Positions 36,673 to 46,239 of a stretch of DNA of 64,000 nt are shown here, piece by piece. Every line of letters begins with the position of its first letter. Within the stretch, counting starts at the first letter, position 1. Position numbers and translations under genes: made by a program. Below the pieces are notes generated by a model. It was not told where the DNA came from. It searched no databases and was given only the letters and a program-made list of their open reading frames with translations. Source of the stretch: Paracoccus acridae. GTDB taxonomy: Bacteria; Pseudomonadota; Alphaproteobacteria; Rhodobacterales; Rhodobacteraceae. The DNA is taken from the NCBI RefSeq assembly GCF_014642735.1, contig NZ_BMIV01000001.1, positions 401,364 through 465,363 of the forward strand. The letters run 5' to 3'.

Positions 36673-39212
36673 CGCGGCACCCCGATGTGACGTCGCAGCC
36701 GGGGGCTGTCGGCCCCCGGATCCCCGAGGATATTTTCGCACAGAAGAGGGGGCCCGTCGTCCGTGCCCTGCACCTGACCCGCTGGGGCATGGTCTGGGAA
36801 CAGGCGGCGCGGGCCTTCTGGCCGCTGGCAACCGTGCTGGCCTTGGTTTTCGCCGCCTTTTCGCTGGGCCTGGTGGCGGCCGTGCCGCTGCCGGTGCTGC
36901 CCTGGCTTGCCGGGGCCGTGCTGTTGCTGCTGATCTGGGTTGCGATCCGGAGCGGGATGCGGTTCCGCCGCGTCCGCATGGCCGATGCGATGGGGCGGCT
37001 GGACCGGACCCTGCCGGGCCGTCCGCTGGCCGCCTTGACCGACAGCGCGGCGATCGGGGGCGAGGGGGCCTTGTGGCAGGCGCATCTGGCCCAGATGCGG
37101 GCGCGGGCATCGCGCGCGCGGGCGGTGCGCCCCGATGCGGGCCTGACGCGGCGCGATCCCTTTGCCTTGCGGCTGGCGGGGCTGGTTGCCCTTGTCATGG
37201 CGCTGATCTTCGGCGGTGCGGCGCAGATGGGCCAAGGGATCGAGGCGCTGGCCGCGACCGTGTCCCGCCCCATGGCGACAGATGGGGTGCCTGCGGGGCC
37301 AAGCTGGGAAGGCTGGGCGGAACCCCCCGCCTATACCCGCCGCCCGACGATCTATCTGAACGCGCTTGAGGAAGGCCAGCCGCTGGAACTGCCCAAGGGC
37401 AGCGAGGTCACCTTCCGCCTGTACGGGCAGGGCGCGGCGGTCACCCAGGACATCGGCCCCGCACTGGGCGAGGATCCGCAGGCGCCGGGCTTCCGGGCCG
37501 AAAGCTCGGGCACCATCGAGGTTGCGGGGCGGCGTTTCGACGTGACGGTGCTGCCCGACAATGTTCCCGTGATCCAGGCGGGCGCGGCCCCTGTCAGGCG
37601 TGCCGACGGCAAGATGGTCCAGGATTTCAGCGCCCGGGACGATCATGGCGTCATGTCCGGCCAGGCGGTGATCGCGCTTGATCTGCCTGCCGTGGATCGC
37701 CGCTTTGGCCTTGCCATCGACCCCGAACCCCGGCCTGCGGTCGAACTGGTCCTGCCCCTGCCGCGCGGCGACCGCCGCGAGATCCAGGGCCAGTTGACCG
37801 AGGATCTGTCCCGCCACCCTTGGGCGAACCTGCCCGTCAGCGTATCCTTGCGCGCGGTGGACGGGATCGAGCAGGTGGGCGAGGCCCAGCCGATGCGGAC
37901 CGTCCTGCCGGGGCGGCGTTTCTTCAACCCGCTGGCCGCCGCCCTGATCGAGATGCGGCGCGACCTGCTGTGGTCGCGCGACAATGCCGGGCGCAGCGCC
38001 GAGATCCTGCGGGCGGTGACATGGCAGCCCCAGGGCTTCGTCGAGCAGCCGCTTTACCTGGAACTGCGCGGCGCGGTGACGCTGCTGGAGGGCGACCGGC
38101 TGACCGACAAGGCCCGCGACGATCTGGCCGAGGCGCTGTGGCAGGCGGCAGTCCAGTTGGAGGATGGCGGGCTGTCGGATGCCCTGGAACGGATGCGGCA
38201 AGCCCAGGAAAAGCTGTCCGAGGCGATCCGCAACGGCGCCAGCCCCGACGAGATCCAGCGCCTGATGGACGAACTGAAGGCCGCGACGGACGCCTATACC
38301 GAGATGCTGGCCCAGCAGGGGCAGCAGCAGGATCCGGCGGAACGGTTCACCGGGGAACAGCAGGGCCAGCAGATCACCGGCGACCAGATCCAGCAGATGA
38401 TGGACGAGATCCAGCGCCTGATGAACGAGGGCCGCATGGCCGAGGCCCAGGAACTGCTGGAACAGTTCAACCGCATGATGGAGAACCTTCAGGTCCGCCA
38501 GTCCCAGGGCCAGGGACAGGGCCAGGAAGGCAGCAGCGGCAACCAGCCGATGAACCGCCTGGCCGATACGCTGCGCGAGCAGCAGCAGTTGTCGGACGAG
38601 GCGTTCCGCGACATGCAGGAACAGTTCGGCCAAGGCCAGATGGGTCAGCCATCCGGCAATGCGCAGGGGCTGGCCGACCGCCAGCGGCAACTGCGCGAGG
38701 AATTGGGCCAACAGCAGGGCTTGTTGCCGGGGCAGGGATCGCCCGGCGGCGATGAAGCGCGGCGCCAACTGGACGAGGCGGGCCGGGCCATGGAGGATGC
38801 CGAACAGGCCCTGCGGGAAGGCGACACCGGCGGCGCGCTGCAACGCCAGGCCGATGCCATCCAGTCGATGCGGGAAGGAATGCGCGCCCTTGGCGACATG
38901 ATGGCCCAGCAGCAAGGCCAGCAGGGCCAGCAAGGGCAACAAGGTCAGCAGGGACAGGACGGCCAGCAGCCCGGCGCGGGCGACCGGGCAGGGCAGGGCC
39001 AGAACATGGGACAGCGTCCCGCATTGGACCCCCTGGGCCGACAGCGCGACGGAAACGGCAATGTCATTGCAGGGGGCGATCCCTTGGCCGAAGGCGTCGA
39101 TCCGGCGCAGCGTGCGCGCGATCTGCTGGATGAAATCCGCCGCCGCAGCGGCCAGGCCGAACGTCCCCAGGACGAGCGCGATTACCTTGGTCGGCTGCTG
39201 GACCGGTTCTGA
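36663..39212 (+). CDS. DUF4175 (TIGR02302-like) large membrane protein
   Basis: This protein of up to 849 residues belongs to a family of unknown function in alphaproteobacteria. It has three predicted membrane segments (about residues 50-70, 78-97 and 168-188), a periplasmic beta-rich region, and a long Gln-rich helical C-terminus (about residues 530-770). The first 30 codons run through an interspersed GC-hairpin repeat, read as PGAVGPRIPEDIFAQKR. The next in-frame ATG (36789) would remove LHLTRWG, which looks like family sequence, so I keep the ATG at 36663. The Gln-rich part suggests protein-protein contacts. The exact start is uncertain. Confidence 0.85.
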   Translation: MALTRHPDVTSQPGAVGPRIPEDIFAQKRGPVVRALHLTRWGMVWEQAARAFWPLATVLALVFAAFSLGLVAAVPLPVLPWLAGAVLLLLIWVAIRSGMRFRRVRMADAMGRLDRTLPGRPLAALTDSAAIGGEGALWQAHLAQMRARASRARAVRPDAGLTRRDPFALRLAGLVALVMALIFGGAAQMGQGIEALAATVSRPMATDGVPAGPSWEGWAEPPAYTRRPTIYLNALEEGQPLELPKGSEVTFRLYGQGAAVTQDIGPALGEDPQAPGFRAESSGTIEVAGRRFDVTVLPDNVPVIQAGAAPVRRADGKMVQDFSARDDHGVMSGQAVIALDLPAVDRRFGLAIDPEPRPAVELVLPLPRGDRREIQGQLTEDLSRHPWANLPVSVSLRAVDGIEQVGEAQPMRTVLPGRRFFNPLAAALIEMRRDLLWSRDNAGRSAEILRAVTWQPQGFVEQPLYLELRGAVTLLEGDRLTDKARDDLAEALWQAAVQLEDGGLSDALERMRQAQEKLSEAIRNGASPDEIQRLMDELKAATDAYTEMLAQQGQQQDPAERFTGEQQGQQITGDQIQQMMDEIQRLMNEGRMAEAQELLEQFNRMMENLQVRQSQGQGQGQEGSSGNQPMNRLADTLREQQQLSDEAFRDMQEQFGQGQMGQPSGNAQGLADRQRQLREELGQQQGLLPGQGSPGGDEARRQLDEAGRAMEDAEQALREGDTGGALQRQADAIQSMREGMRALGDMMAQQQGQQGQQGQQGQQGQDGQQPGAGDRAGQGQNMGQRPALDPLGRQRDGNGNVIAGGDPLAEGVDPAQRARDLLDEIRRRSGQAERPQDERDYLGRLLDRF
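36699..36750 (+). repeat. Hairpin/GGATATTT interspersed repeat, copy B
   Basis: The stem CCGGGGGC/GCCCCCGG has the loop TGTCG. It is followed by ATCCCCGAGGATATTTTC and CACAGAAGAGG. It has the same layout as copies at 16681, 43843 and 46740, but this copy lies inside the 5' end of the DUF4175 reading frame. Confidence 0.7.
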
Positions 39213-39926
39213 TCAGCGGATCAGGGCAGCCGCGCGGTCCTGCAACCACAGGCGCGCCTGGTCCATGCCGGCGCGCAGATCCATCAGCCCTTCGCCGAAG
39301 TCGCCCTGGCCCGCCAGCGTCGGCGCCGCCAGATACAGCGCCACGACACCCCCAGCCAGCATCAAGGCAAGACCGAACCCCGCACGGTAACCACCCCGCT
39401 TTCGCGCGGGCCGTGGCTGCGGCGCGGCTGCCTGCCGGACAGGTTCCGGGGCCGGTTTTTCAACCGCCACCGGGACGGGGCGGAGTTTGACCCGCTGGAC
39501 GGGTGCGGGGCGTACAGGTTCTGGTTCGGGCAGGGCGGCCTGCGGCGGCTCAGGGGGCTTTGGATCGAAATGCCGGGTGATGGTCGTTGCGGGCCATTCG
39601 GGATCGGCGGCCGGACGAGGCGCGGGCTTGGGTTCCGGGGCGGCGGTTTCGCCGTCCTCGGACGCGCGGGCGCGGCGTTCGTGTTCGACCTCATCGCGCA
39701 GGATATCCAGCACGCTGTCGGGCAGGCGGCGGCTCAGGCGGGGCAGGTCGCCGGACGGCAGGGCGGCCGCGGAGGGCTGGAATTCGGCCAGGGCCAGCGG
39801 CGCCGTGGCGTGCCAGACCTTGCCGCAGGCGCTGCACTCGACCTCTCGCCCCTCGGGGGGGACGGCACTGTCGGGGACGCGATATTCCGCAGCACAACCG
39901 GGACAGATCAACCGTATTTCCGCCAT
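39213..39926 (-). CDS. Zinc-ribbon (MJ0042-type) membrane protein
   Basis: This is a 237-residue protein. Residues 1-40 form a four-cysteine zinc ribbon (LICPGCAAEYRVPDSAVP then VECSACGKVWHA). A long Pro/Ala/Arg-rich linker follows, then one membrane segment near residues 190-208 (GFGLALMLAGGVVALYLAAP). Such proteins occur widely in alphaproteobacteria, often beside ftsE, but their role is unknown. Its stop lies against the DUF4175 stop (convergent), and its start is divergent from ftsE with about 80 bases between them. Confidence 0.87.
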   Translation of the reverse strand: MAEIRLICPGCAAEYRVPDSAVPPEGREVECSACGKVWHATAPLALAEFQPSAAALPSGDLPRLSRRLPDSVLDILRDEVEHERRARASEDGETAAPEPKPAPRPAADPEWPATTITRHFDPKPPEPPQAALPEPEPVRPAPVQRVKLRPVPVAVEKPAPEPVRQAAAPQPRPARKRGGYRAGFGLALMLAGGVVALYLAAPTLAGQGDFGEGLMDLRAGMDQARLWLQDRAAALIR

Positions 39927-40009
39927 GCCGGCCCTCGCATTCGCCTTTTGGCTGTTCTATCAAGCGCAGGGCCGGCTTCCAAGCCGGACTGGAACGAACG
40001 GGGGTGCGC

Positions 40010-40684
40010 GTGATCGAGATGCGGGATGTCGGCTTCGGCTATCACGGGGGAGCCGAACTGCTGTCGAACATGACGCTGACCTTGCAGCCGGGCATGTTCC
40101 ATTTCCTGACGGGCCCGTCGGGTTCGGGCAAGACGACGCTTCTGCGGCTGTGCTATGCCGACCTGCTGCCCACCTCGGGGCAGATGGTCGCCTTCGGCGA
40201 GGATCTGCGGCAACTGACGCGCGACGGCATCGCCGATCTGCGCCGCCGGGTGGGCGTGGTCCATCAGGACACGCAGTTCCTGGATCATCTGCCGGTGGCC
40301 GAAAACGTCGCCCTGCCGCTGTCCGTGTCGGGACAGCCCGTCGATATGGAGGCGCTGCGCGACCTGCTGGGCTGGGTGGGCCTGACCCATCACGCCCGCG
40401 CCATGCCCCCGTCCCTGTCGGGGGGCGAAAGGCAGCGCGCGGCGCTGGCGCGCGCGGTGATCCTGTCGCCCGACCTGGTGCTGGCGGACGAACCGACGGG
40501 CAACCTGGACTGGGACATGTCGGTCCGCCTGATGCAGCTGCTGATCGAGCTGAACAAGTCGGGCAAGACCGTGCTGGTCGCGACCCACGACCTGAACCTG
40601 ATCCGCGCGACCAAGGCGCAGGTCGCCGCGCGCGTGCTGCGGATCGCGAACGGGACATTGAATCTTGCGGGGGCTGATCTGTGA
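40010..40684 (+). CDS. ftsE: Cell-division ATP-binding protein FtsE
   Basis: FtsE is the ATPase partner of FtsX at the division site, controlling cell-wall hydrolases. The 224-residue ABC protein has Walker A GPSGSGKTT, Q-loop VVHQDTQFLDHL, signature LSGGERQRAALARA, Walker B VLADEPTGNLD and the switch histidine in VATHDLN. Start: GTG at 40010 gives MIEMRDVGFGYHGGAELL, the usual FtsE N-terminus; GTG at 40004 is two codons longer. The ftsX ATG overlaps its stop. Confidence 0.93.
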   Translation: MIEMRDVGFGYHGGAELLSNMTLTLQPGMFHFLTGPSGSGKTTLLRLCYADLLPTSGQMVAFGEDLRQLTRDGIADLRRRVGVVHQDTQFLDHLPVAENVALPLSVSGQPVDMEALRDLLGWVGLTHHARAMPPSLSGGERQRAALARAVILSPDLVLADEPTGNLDWDMSVRLMQLLIELNKSGKTVLVATHDLNLIRATKAQVAARVLRIANGTLNLAGADL

Positions 40685-41607
40685 TGCGGGCTGATTTCCG
40701 GGGCTTGAACCTGAGGGCGCTGTGGCAGGGCCTGATGCGCGATGGCGGATCGGGCGACCGGATCGTGCCGCCCACGGGATTCACCGCGCATCTGACGCTG
40801 TTTTCGGCGGGCGCCATGGCCTTTCTGGCGGTCTTTGCCCTGGCCTTGGCGCTTGCGACGGGGCGGCTGGCGGATCGCTGGGCCAGCGAACTGGCGGGAT
40901 CGGTGACGGTCCGGGTCAGCGCGCCATCCGGCGAACAGGACGCGGCGACACGGGCGGCGATGCAGGTGCTGTCCACCACGCCAGGGGCGGGCCAACCCCG
41001 CCTGCTGCCCGCGGACGAGGTTGCCGGCCTGCTTGCCCCCTGGTTCGGCCCGGACATGCCCGTCGATGCCCTGCCGGTTCCGTCCCTGATCGACCTGCCC
41101 ATCGCGGGCGAGGATTTCGATGCCGAAGGATTGCGCCTGCGGCTTGAGGCCGAGGCACCGGCCGCGACGCTGGACGACCACACCGAATGGCGTCGCCCGC
41201 TGGTGACGGCAGCGAACCGTCTGCGGATGCTGGGCATCGTGTCGCTGCTGCTGATCGCGGCGGCTTCCGCATCCATGATCACGCTGGCCGCCAAGGCGGC
41301 GCTGGCGGCGAACGGGCAGGTGATCCGGGTGCTGCGGCTGATCGGCGCGCGCGACATCACCATCGCCACGGCCTTCGTGCGCCGCTTCACCAAGCGCGCC
41401 GCCGTGGGCGCGACGGTCGGCACGCTGTGCGGCATGGCGGGGATCGCCATGCTGCCGGGCATGAATGCCGCGGGCGGGTTCCTGACCGGGCTGGGCTTTC
41501 AGGGCTGGGGTTGGCTGCTGCCGCTGCTGATCCCGGTCGTGGCCGCCGCCGTCGGCTTCTTTGCGACGCGCTGGGCGGCGCTGAAGATGCTGGGGGCCGT
41601 TCGATGA
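40684..41607 (+). CDS. ftsX: Cell-division protein FtsX
   Basis: FtsX is the membrane permease-like partner of FtsE that relays ATP hydrolysis to periplasmic murein hydrolases. The 307-residue protein has one N-terminal membrane segment, an extracytoplasmic domain (about residues 60-170) and three C-terminal segments with a cytoplasmic RLIGARDITIATAFVRRF loop typical of FtsX. The ATG at 40684 shares one base with the ftsE stop; a GTG at 40681 is an alternative. plsC follows with an ATGA overlap. Confidence 0.92.
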   Translation: MRADFRGLNLRALWQGLMRDGGSGDRIVPPTGFTAHLTLFSAGAMAFLAVFALALALATGRLADRWASELAGSVTVRVSAPSGEQDAATRAAMQVLSTTPGAGQPRLLPADEVAGLLAPWFGPDMPVDALPVPSLIDLPIAGEDFDAEGLRLRLEAEAPAATLDDHTEWRRPLVTAANRLRMLGIVSLLLIAAASASMITLAAKAALAANGQVIRVLRLIGARDITIATAFVRRFTKRAAVGATVGTLCGMAGIAMLPGMNAAGGFLTGLGFQGWGWLLPLLIPVVAAAVGFFATRWAALKMLGAVR

Positions 41608-42383
41608 ACAGCCGGGCGGCGTCGCCGGTGCCGGGCCTGCTGTCGGCCTGGCAACATGTGCAGAACGCCCTCTATTACCTGCATGTCGCCTTGGCGACGG
41701 TCGTGATCGGTCTTTTCGGCCTGCCCCTGTTGCTGCGACATGGCCGGGCGGGCGCCAACCGGGTGGCGACGCGCTGGATCGGCTACATGCTCTGGGCCGC
41801 CAAGCTGCATCTGGGCGTGACCTGCGAAGTGCGCGGCACGCCGCCCACGGAAGACTGCATCATCGCCGCCAAGCACCAGTGCTTTCTGGATATCCTGGTC
41901 ATCGCCCATGCCGTCCCTCGCCGCGCCTTCATCATGAAGAAGGAAGTGATGCATGTGCCGATCATGGGCTGGTATGCCCGCAAGGTCGGCTGCATCCCCA
42001 TCGACCGCGCCAAGGGCCGGGATGCCATGCGCGCCATCTCCAGCGAGATCAACCAGAGGATCGCGGGCGACGGGCTGGGCCAGTTGATCATCTATCCCGA
42101 AGGCACGCGCACAAGGCCCGGCGAACGCCGTCCCTACAAGCACGGAGTCAGCACGATCCGGGGTGCGACCGGGCTGCCAGTGGTTCCCGTGGCGGTCAAC
42201 ACGGGGCTGTTCTGGCCGCGCAAGGGATGGGGCATCCGCCCCGGCCGCGCCGTGGTCGAGTTTCTTCCCGTTGTCCCCCCCGAAGTCCCGGCCGAGGGTT
42301 TCGTCCCCCGGCTGGAAGCCGAGGTCGAGACCCATTCCGACCGGCTGATGGCCGAGGCGGGATTTCGGGCCCCGGCTATCTGA
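41604..42383 (+). CDS. plsC: 1-acyl-sn-glycerol-3-phosphate acyltransferase PlsC
   Basis: PlsC acylates lysophosphatidic acid to phosphatidic acid in membrane phospholipid synthesis. The 259-residue protein has an N-terminal membrane segment and the acyltransferase motifs HX4D (KHQCFLD), GCIPIDRAKGRDAM, YPEGTRTRPGE and LPVVPVAVNTG. Its ATG overlaps the ftsX stop (ATGA), so membrane synthesis and division genes are co-translated. It is followed by a stretch with no intact gene. Confidence 0.92.
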   Translation: MNSRAASPVPGLLSAWQHVQNALYYLHVALATVVIGLFGLPLLLRHGRAGANRVATRWIGYMLWAAKLHLGVTCEVRGTPPTEDCIIAAKHQCFLDILVIAHAVPRRAFIMKKEVMHVPIMGWYARKVGCIPIDRAKGRDAMRAISSEINQRIAGDGLGQLIIYPEGTRTRPGERRPYKHGVSTIRGATGLPVVPVAVNTGLFWPRKGWGIRPGRAVVEFLPVVPPEVPAEGFVPRLEAEVETHSDRLMAEAGFRAPAI

Positions 42384-42805
42384 GGATCGGCCAGGCCTTA
42401 TTGCCACGCACCATCTGGGCGCCTGCGGACGATCTCTATGCAGGCGGCCGGTTCTTTGCGGCGCCGGATGGCGTTGCGGCATTGGCTTGGCCGGAACTTG
42501 TGGAACGCGGACAATGCGACGCGGTGCCGAGGCCGCAGGGACACGACGTGCTGGCACAGGCGCGCAAGATCCTTGAGGAGGCAGAGGCGTCGCGCAGCCT
42601 AGCGCGCGGCGCGCAGGGCGGGACCAGCGGCACGATCAAGCTTGGTTCCACCCCGACGATCCGGCCTTACATCATGCCCCATGTCATGCGGCGGCCTTCA
42701 CCCCACGGGGCGATGATCGGCCGCATTGGGGGCATGATCCGCGCTGTCGCGCAGGATCGGTTCAGCGGTCGGTCAGCGTGGAACAGGTCGGATGCCGGTT
42801 GCCGA
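42384..42805 (+). pseudogene. Gene-free stretch holding an OxyR-like LysR regulator remnant
   Basis: Between plsC and accA there is no intact gene. In the frame starting at 42386, bases about 42480-42690 read ELVERGQCDAVPRPQGHDVL, then AQARKILEEAEASRSLARG and SGTIKLGSTPTIRPYIMPHV. This resembles the end of the helix-turn-helix, the linker and the beginning of the effector domain of OxyR-type LysR regulators. No proper HTH precedes it, and similarity ends abruptly at about 42690 with most of the effector domain missing. I read it as a decayed, truncated relic. Nothing recognisable is seen in 42384-42479 or 42690-42805. Confidence 0.5.
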
Positions 42806-43768
42806 TCAGGCGACCAGGCTTTTCGATCCCATATCCAGGAATTTCTGCCGCCGGTCACGGATCAGGTCGGCCAGCTTCTTGCCCTTCAGGTCCGCCAGCA
42901 TCGCGGCGATTTCCTGGCCCACGGCTTCGATCGCGACGGCAGGGTCGCGCTGCGCGCCGCCTACGGGTTCCGCGATGATGCGGTCGATGACGCCCAGCTT
43001 CTTCAGATCCTGGGCGGTCAGGCGCAGCGCCTCGGCCGCCTCGCGCATCCGTTCGGCGTCCTTCCACAGGATCGAGGCGCAGCCCTCGGGCGAGATCACC
43101 GAATAGATCGAATGTTCCAGCATGGCGATCCGGTTGGCCGTGGCGAAGGCCACCGCGCCGCCCGATCCGCCTTCGCCGATGATGACGCTGACCAGCGGCA
43201 CGCCGATTTCAAGGCATTTCTGGGTGCAGCGGGCGATGGCCTCGGACTGGCCGCGTTCCTCGGCGCCCTTGCCGGGATAGGCGCCGGGCGTGTCCACAAG
43301 CGTGATGACCGGCAGGTTGAAGCGATGCGCCAGATCCATCAGCCGGATCGCCTTGCGGTATCCCTCGGGGCGGGCCATGCCGAAATTGTGGTGGATGCGC
43401 GTCTTGGTGTCGTTGCCCTTCTCGTGCCCGATCACCACGCAGGGCGCGTCGTTGAAGCGGGCAAGGCCGCCCATGACCGCATGGTCGTCGCCGAATGCCC
43501 GGTCGCCCGCAAGGGGCGTGTATTCGCTGAACAGCGCGTCGATATAGTCGCGGCAATGGGGGCGGTCGGGATGGCGGGCGACCTGGGTCTTTCGCCAGGG
43601 GTCCAGGGTCTTGTAGAGGTCGCGCAGCAGTTCGCCCGACTTCTTGTCCAGTGCCGCGGCCTCTTTCTCGACGTCCACGGTGTTTTCGGATTTGCGGGCC
43701 AGGGCGCGAAGCTCCTCGGCTTTGCCTTCGATGTCGGCAAGCGGCTTTTCGAAATCCAGATAGACCAT
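42806..43768 (-). CDS. accA: Acetyl-CoA carboxylase carboxyltransferase subunit alpha
   Basis: AccA together with AccD transfers the carboxyl group from biotin to acetyl-CoA, making malonyl-CoA for fatty-acid synthesis. The 320-residue protein starts [20 protein letters not shown]. It contains [38 protein letters not shown] and [19 protein letters not shown], all core carboxyltransferase motifs. The ATG at 43768 is the family start; a longer frame to 43855 adds unrelated residues. A copy of the interspersed repeat lies just upstream. Confidence 0.96.
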   Translation of the reverse strand: MVYLDFEKPLADIEGKAEELRALARKSENTVDVEKEAAALDKKSGELLRDLYKTLDPWRKTQVARHPDRPHCRDYIDALFSEYTPLAGDRAFGDDHAVMGGLARFNDAPCVVIGHEKGNDTKTRIHHNFGMARPEGYRKAIRLMDLAHRFNLPVITLVDTPGAYPGKGAEERGQSEAIARCTQKCLEIGVPLVSVIIGEGGSGGAVAFATANRIAMLEHSIYSVISPEGCASILWKDAERMREAAEALRLTAQDLKKLGVIDRIIAEPVGGAQRDPAVAIEAVGQEIAAMLADLKGKKLADLIRDRRQKFLDMGSKSLVA

Positions 43769-43842
43769 GCGGGGTGTGCCTTCGGGTGTGTTCGGGTGTG
43801 CGCCCCTATATGATCGCGCGGCAACGGGATTGCAACGCGGCA

Positions 43843-43895
43843 CCGGGGGTTTCACACCCCCGGACCCCCGTGGGATATTTGAACCATAGTGAAAG
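43843..43895 (+). repeat. Hairpin/GGATATTT interspersed repeat, copy C
   Basis: The stem CCGGGGGT/ACCCCCGG has the loop TTCAC. It is followed by ACCCCCGTGGGATATTTG and AACCATAGTGAAAG. It lies between accA and the L,D-transpeptidase gene, ending 8 bases from the latter's stop. It shows one compensatory change (a T-A pair in the stem) relative to the other copies. Confidence 0.7.
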
Positions 43896-43902
43896 CGCTG
43901 CG

Positions 43903-44442
43903 TCAGGGCAGGATCTCGACGGTCGTGCCGAGGCGGGCGGCGGCGTAGAGTTCGCGGATTTCCGCGTCGCTGACGGCGATGCAGCCCGCCGTCCAGTCGC
44001 CGGGCAGGGTTTCGCCGTCGGGCCGCGGGTTCGGCTGGCCGTGGATGAAGATGTCGCCGCCCGGGTCGATGCCGGACGCCGCGGCGCGGGCGCGGTCCTG
44101 CGGACGCGGGTAATCGAGCCCCAGCGACAGGTGATAGGCGCTTGCGGGGTTCACGCGGTCGATGGTGAAGCGGCCTTCGGGCGTCCTGCCGTCGCCCTGC
44201 CGGCGCTTGTCGCCGTCCGGTTCGAAGCCAAGCGCGATGCGATAGGTTTTCAGCGGCTGACCGTCGCGGAAGGCGGTCATGCGGCGGGCGGACTTTCGGA
44301 TCTCGATGTGATCGACGGGCCCGACCAGCGGCGCCGTGACCGGCGGCACGGGCGCAGGACGCTGCGGCGCCAGCATGATCCAGGCCGCCGTCAGCAGGAA
44401 CAACGCCGTCAGCGCGGAAAAGAGGCGCCCGAGCAGCCTCAT
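43903..44442 (-). CDS. L,D-transpeptidase (YkuD domain) protein
   Basis: This is a 179-residue protein with an N-terminal membrane anchor or signal ([20 protein letters not shown]) and one YkuD domain. The motif [10 protein letters not shown], then [14 protein letters not shown], supplies the histidine and catalytic cysteine of L,D-transpeptidases, which form 3-3 peptidoglycan cross-links or attach proteins to murein. The surrounding [15 protein letters not shown] is also typical. The exact reaction is not readable. It is co-translated with the aminotransferase upstream (4-base overlap). Confidence 0.9.
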   Translation of the reverse strand: MRLLGRLFSALTALFLLTAAWIMLAPQRPAPVPPVTAPLVGPVDHIEIRKSARRMTAFRDGQPLKTYRIALGFEPDGDKRRQGDGRTPEGRFTIDRVNPASAYHLSLGLDYPRPQDRARAAASGIDPGGDIFIHGQPNPRPDGETLPGDWTAGCIAVSDAEIRELYAAARLGTTVEILP

Positions 44443-45638
44443 TGCAGGTCGGCGAAGGCCTGTTTCAGGCGTTCCACGGCCTCGGTTACCCGGACGCGCG
44501 GGGTGGCGAGGTTGAAGCGCAGGAAATCCTCGCCCCCGGTGCCGAAGGTGGCGCCGTGATTGGCCGCGATGCGGGCCGCCTTTTCGACGCGGGCGGTGAA
44601 TTCCGCCGGCGTCATGCCGGTGCCCGAGAAATCGACCCAGGACAGGTAGGTCGCCTGCAGGGGCATGGACCGCAGGCCGGGGATCGCGTGGATGCCCGCG
44701 TCGAAGATCCGCCGGTTGCCGTCGAGATAGTCCACAAGCGCGTCGACCCAGGCCGCGCCCTCGGGCGAATAGGCGGCGGTGACCATGTCCATCCCGAACA
44801 GGCCCGGAGAGATGCCGCGCGCCATCAGCGCCGCCTTGAAGCGGTCGCGCAGCGCCTTGTCCGCGATGATCGCGTTGCCGATATGGGCGCCCGCGATGTT
44901 GAAGGTCTTGGTGGCGGCGGTCAGCGTGACCAGCCGGTCCGCGATGTCCGGGCAGACGGTGGCGGTGACGCTGTGCTTGTGGCCGGGCATGACCAGGTCG
45001 CAGTGGATTTCGTCCGACACCAGGATCAGGTGGCGGCGGGTGCAGAAGTCGGCGACCTGGCGCAGTTCCTCGGGCGTCCAGATGCGGCCGCCGGGATTGT
45101 GGGGCGAGCAGAGGATCAGCAGACGTTCGCGTCCCGTCAGGCGGTCTTCCCAGGCGTCCCAGTCCATGCGGTAGAGGCCGTCTTCCTGCGCCAGCGGCAG
45201 TTCGACCAGTTCGCGGCCCGAGGCACGGATGACGCGGGCAAAGGCGTGGTAGACGGGCGACATCACGATCACGCCGTCGCCAGCTTCGGTATAGGCGTCA
45301 AGCGCCATCGCCACGCCGTTCACCAGGCCCGCGCAGGTCAGGATCCAGTCGGTGTCGATCTTCCAGCCGTGGCGGTTTTCCATCCACCAGCGGATCGCCT
45401 CCAGATAGGGCCGGTTCGCGCCGGGATAGCCGTAGACGCCGTGGGCCGCCACATCCTCGACCGCCCGTTGCACGGCGGCAGGCGGGCGGAAGTCCATGTC
45501 GGCCACCCACATCGCCAGCCCCCCATCATCGGGCGACACGCCATAGGCCCCCTGCATGTCGTCCCATTTGGAACAGCGGGTGCCCACGCGGTCGATGATC
45601 TCGTCAAAGTCGGGACGGGGATGGCTGTGCTGGTTCAT
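44439..45638 (-). CDS. PatB/MalY-type PLP-dependent aminotransferase or C-S lyase
   Basis: This is a 399-residue fold type I PLP enzyme. The start [19 protein letters not shown] leads to [25 protein letters not shown] and YGYPG, typical of the MalY/PatB (cystathionine beta-lyase) group. [28 protein letters not shown] and the PLP lysine in [10 protein letters not shown] are all present. It probably cleaves the C-S bond of cystathionine or cysteine conjugates, giving pyruvate and ammonia; an aminotransferase role is possible. The ATG at 45638 matches the family start; a longer frame does not. Confidence 0.9.
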   Translation of the reverse strand: MNQHSHPRPDFDEIIDRVGTRCSKWDDMQGAYGVSPDDGGLAMWVADMDFRPPAAVQRAVEDVAAHGVYGYPGANRPYLEAIRWWMENRHGWKIDTDWILTCAGLVNGVAMALDAYTEAGDGVIVMSPVYHAFARVIRASGRELVELPLAQEDGLYRMDWDAWEDRLTGRERLLILCSPHNPGGRIWTPEELRQVADFCTRRHLILVSDEIHCDLVMPGHKHSVTATVCPDIADRLVTLTAATKTFNIAGAHIGNAIIADKALRDRFKAALMARGISPGLFGMDMVTAAYSPEGAAWVDALVDYLDGNRRIFDAGIHAIPGLRSMPLQATYLSWVDFSGTGMTPAEFTARVEKAARIAANHGATFGTGGEDFLRFNLATPRVRVTEAVERLKQAFADLQ

Positions 45639-45714
45639 GGTCCTGCCTGTCGCTGTTTCCCCATGCATATGCCGGTTGTTGCTTATGGTGAAGCCTTGCC
45701 CTAAATCGCGGAGC

Positions 45715-46239
45715 ATGAGCAGCCTGCGCCCCATCCTGATCCATCCCGACCCGCGCCTGAAGAAGGTCTGCGAGCCGGTGGCCCGCATCACGCCCGAGAT
45801 CGAGACGCTGGCCGCAGACATGCTGGCCACCATGTATGACGCGCCGGGCGTGGGCCTGGCCGCGCCGCAGGTGGGCGTGCTGTCCCGCGTCTTCGTGATG
45901 GATGCGACCCGCGACCCCGAGGCCGAGCGCCGCCCGTTGGTGCTGGTGAACCCCGAGGTGACCTGGGAGTCCGAGGAACTGAACACCTATGAGGAAGGCT
46001 GCCTGTCCATCCCGGATCAATATGCCGATGTGACCCGACCGAAACAGGTGCGGCTGCGCTGGCTGGGCCTGGACGGAAAGACGCATGAGGAAGAGTTCGA
46101 CGGGCTGTGGGCGACCTGCGCGCAGCACGAGCTGGACCACCTGAACGGCGTGCTGTTCATCGACCACCTGTCCGCCATCAAGCGCCAGATGATCACGCGC
46201 CGCATGGTCAAGCTGAAGCGGGAAAAGGGCCGCGCGTGA
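45715..46239 (+). CDS. def: Peptide deformylase (active copy)
   Basis: Def removes the formyl group from the initiator methionine of nascent proteins. The 174-residue enzyme has all three metal-site motifs: [11 protein letters not shown] (residues 44-54), EGCLS with the metal-binding Cys96, and QHELDH with His138, catalytic Glu139 and His142. It is followed by a second, degenerate deformylase (GTGA overlap) and then fmt, which adds the formyl group in the first place. Confidence 0.96.
   Translation: MSSLRPILIHPDPRLKKVCEPVARITPEIETLAADMLATMYDAPGVGLAAPQVGVLSRVFVMDATRDPEAERRPLVLVNPEVTWESEELNTYEEGCLSIPDQYADVTRPKQVRLRWLGLDGKTHEEEFDGLWATCAQHELDHLNGVLFIDHLSAIKRQMITRRMVKLKREKGRA

Noticed and set aside
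38290-38980. Gln-rich low-complexity stretch in the DUF4175 gene as a possible slippage or prion-like system
   Set aside because: Gln-rich helical C-termini are, as far as I recall, normal in this family. The DNA repeats are short and imperfect and the frame is intact.
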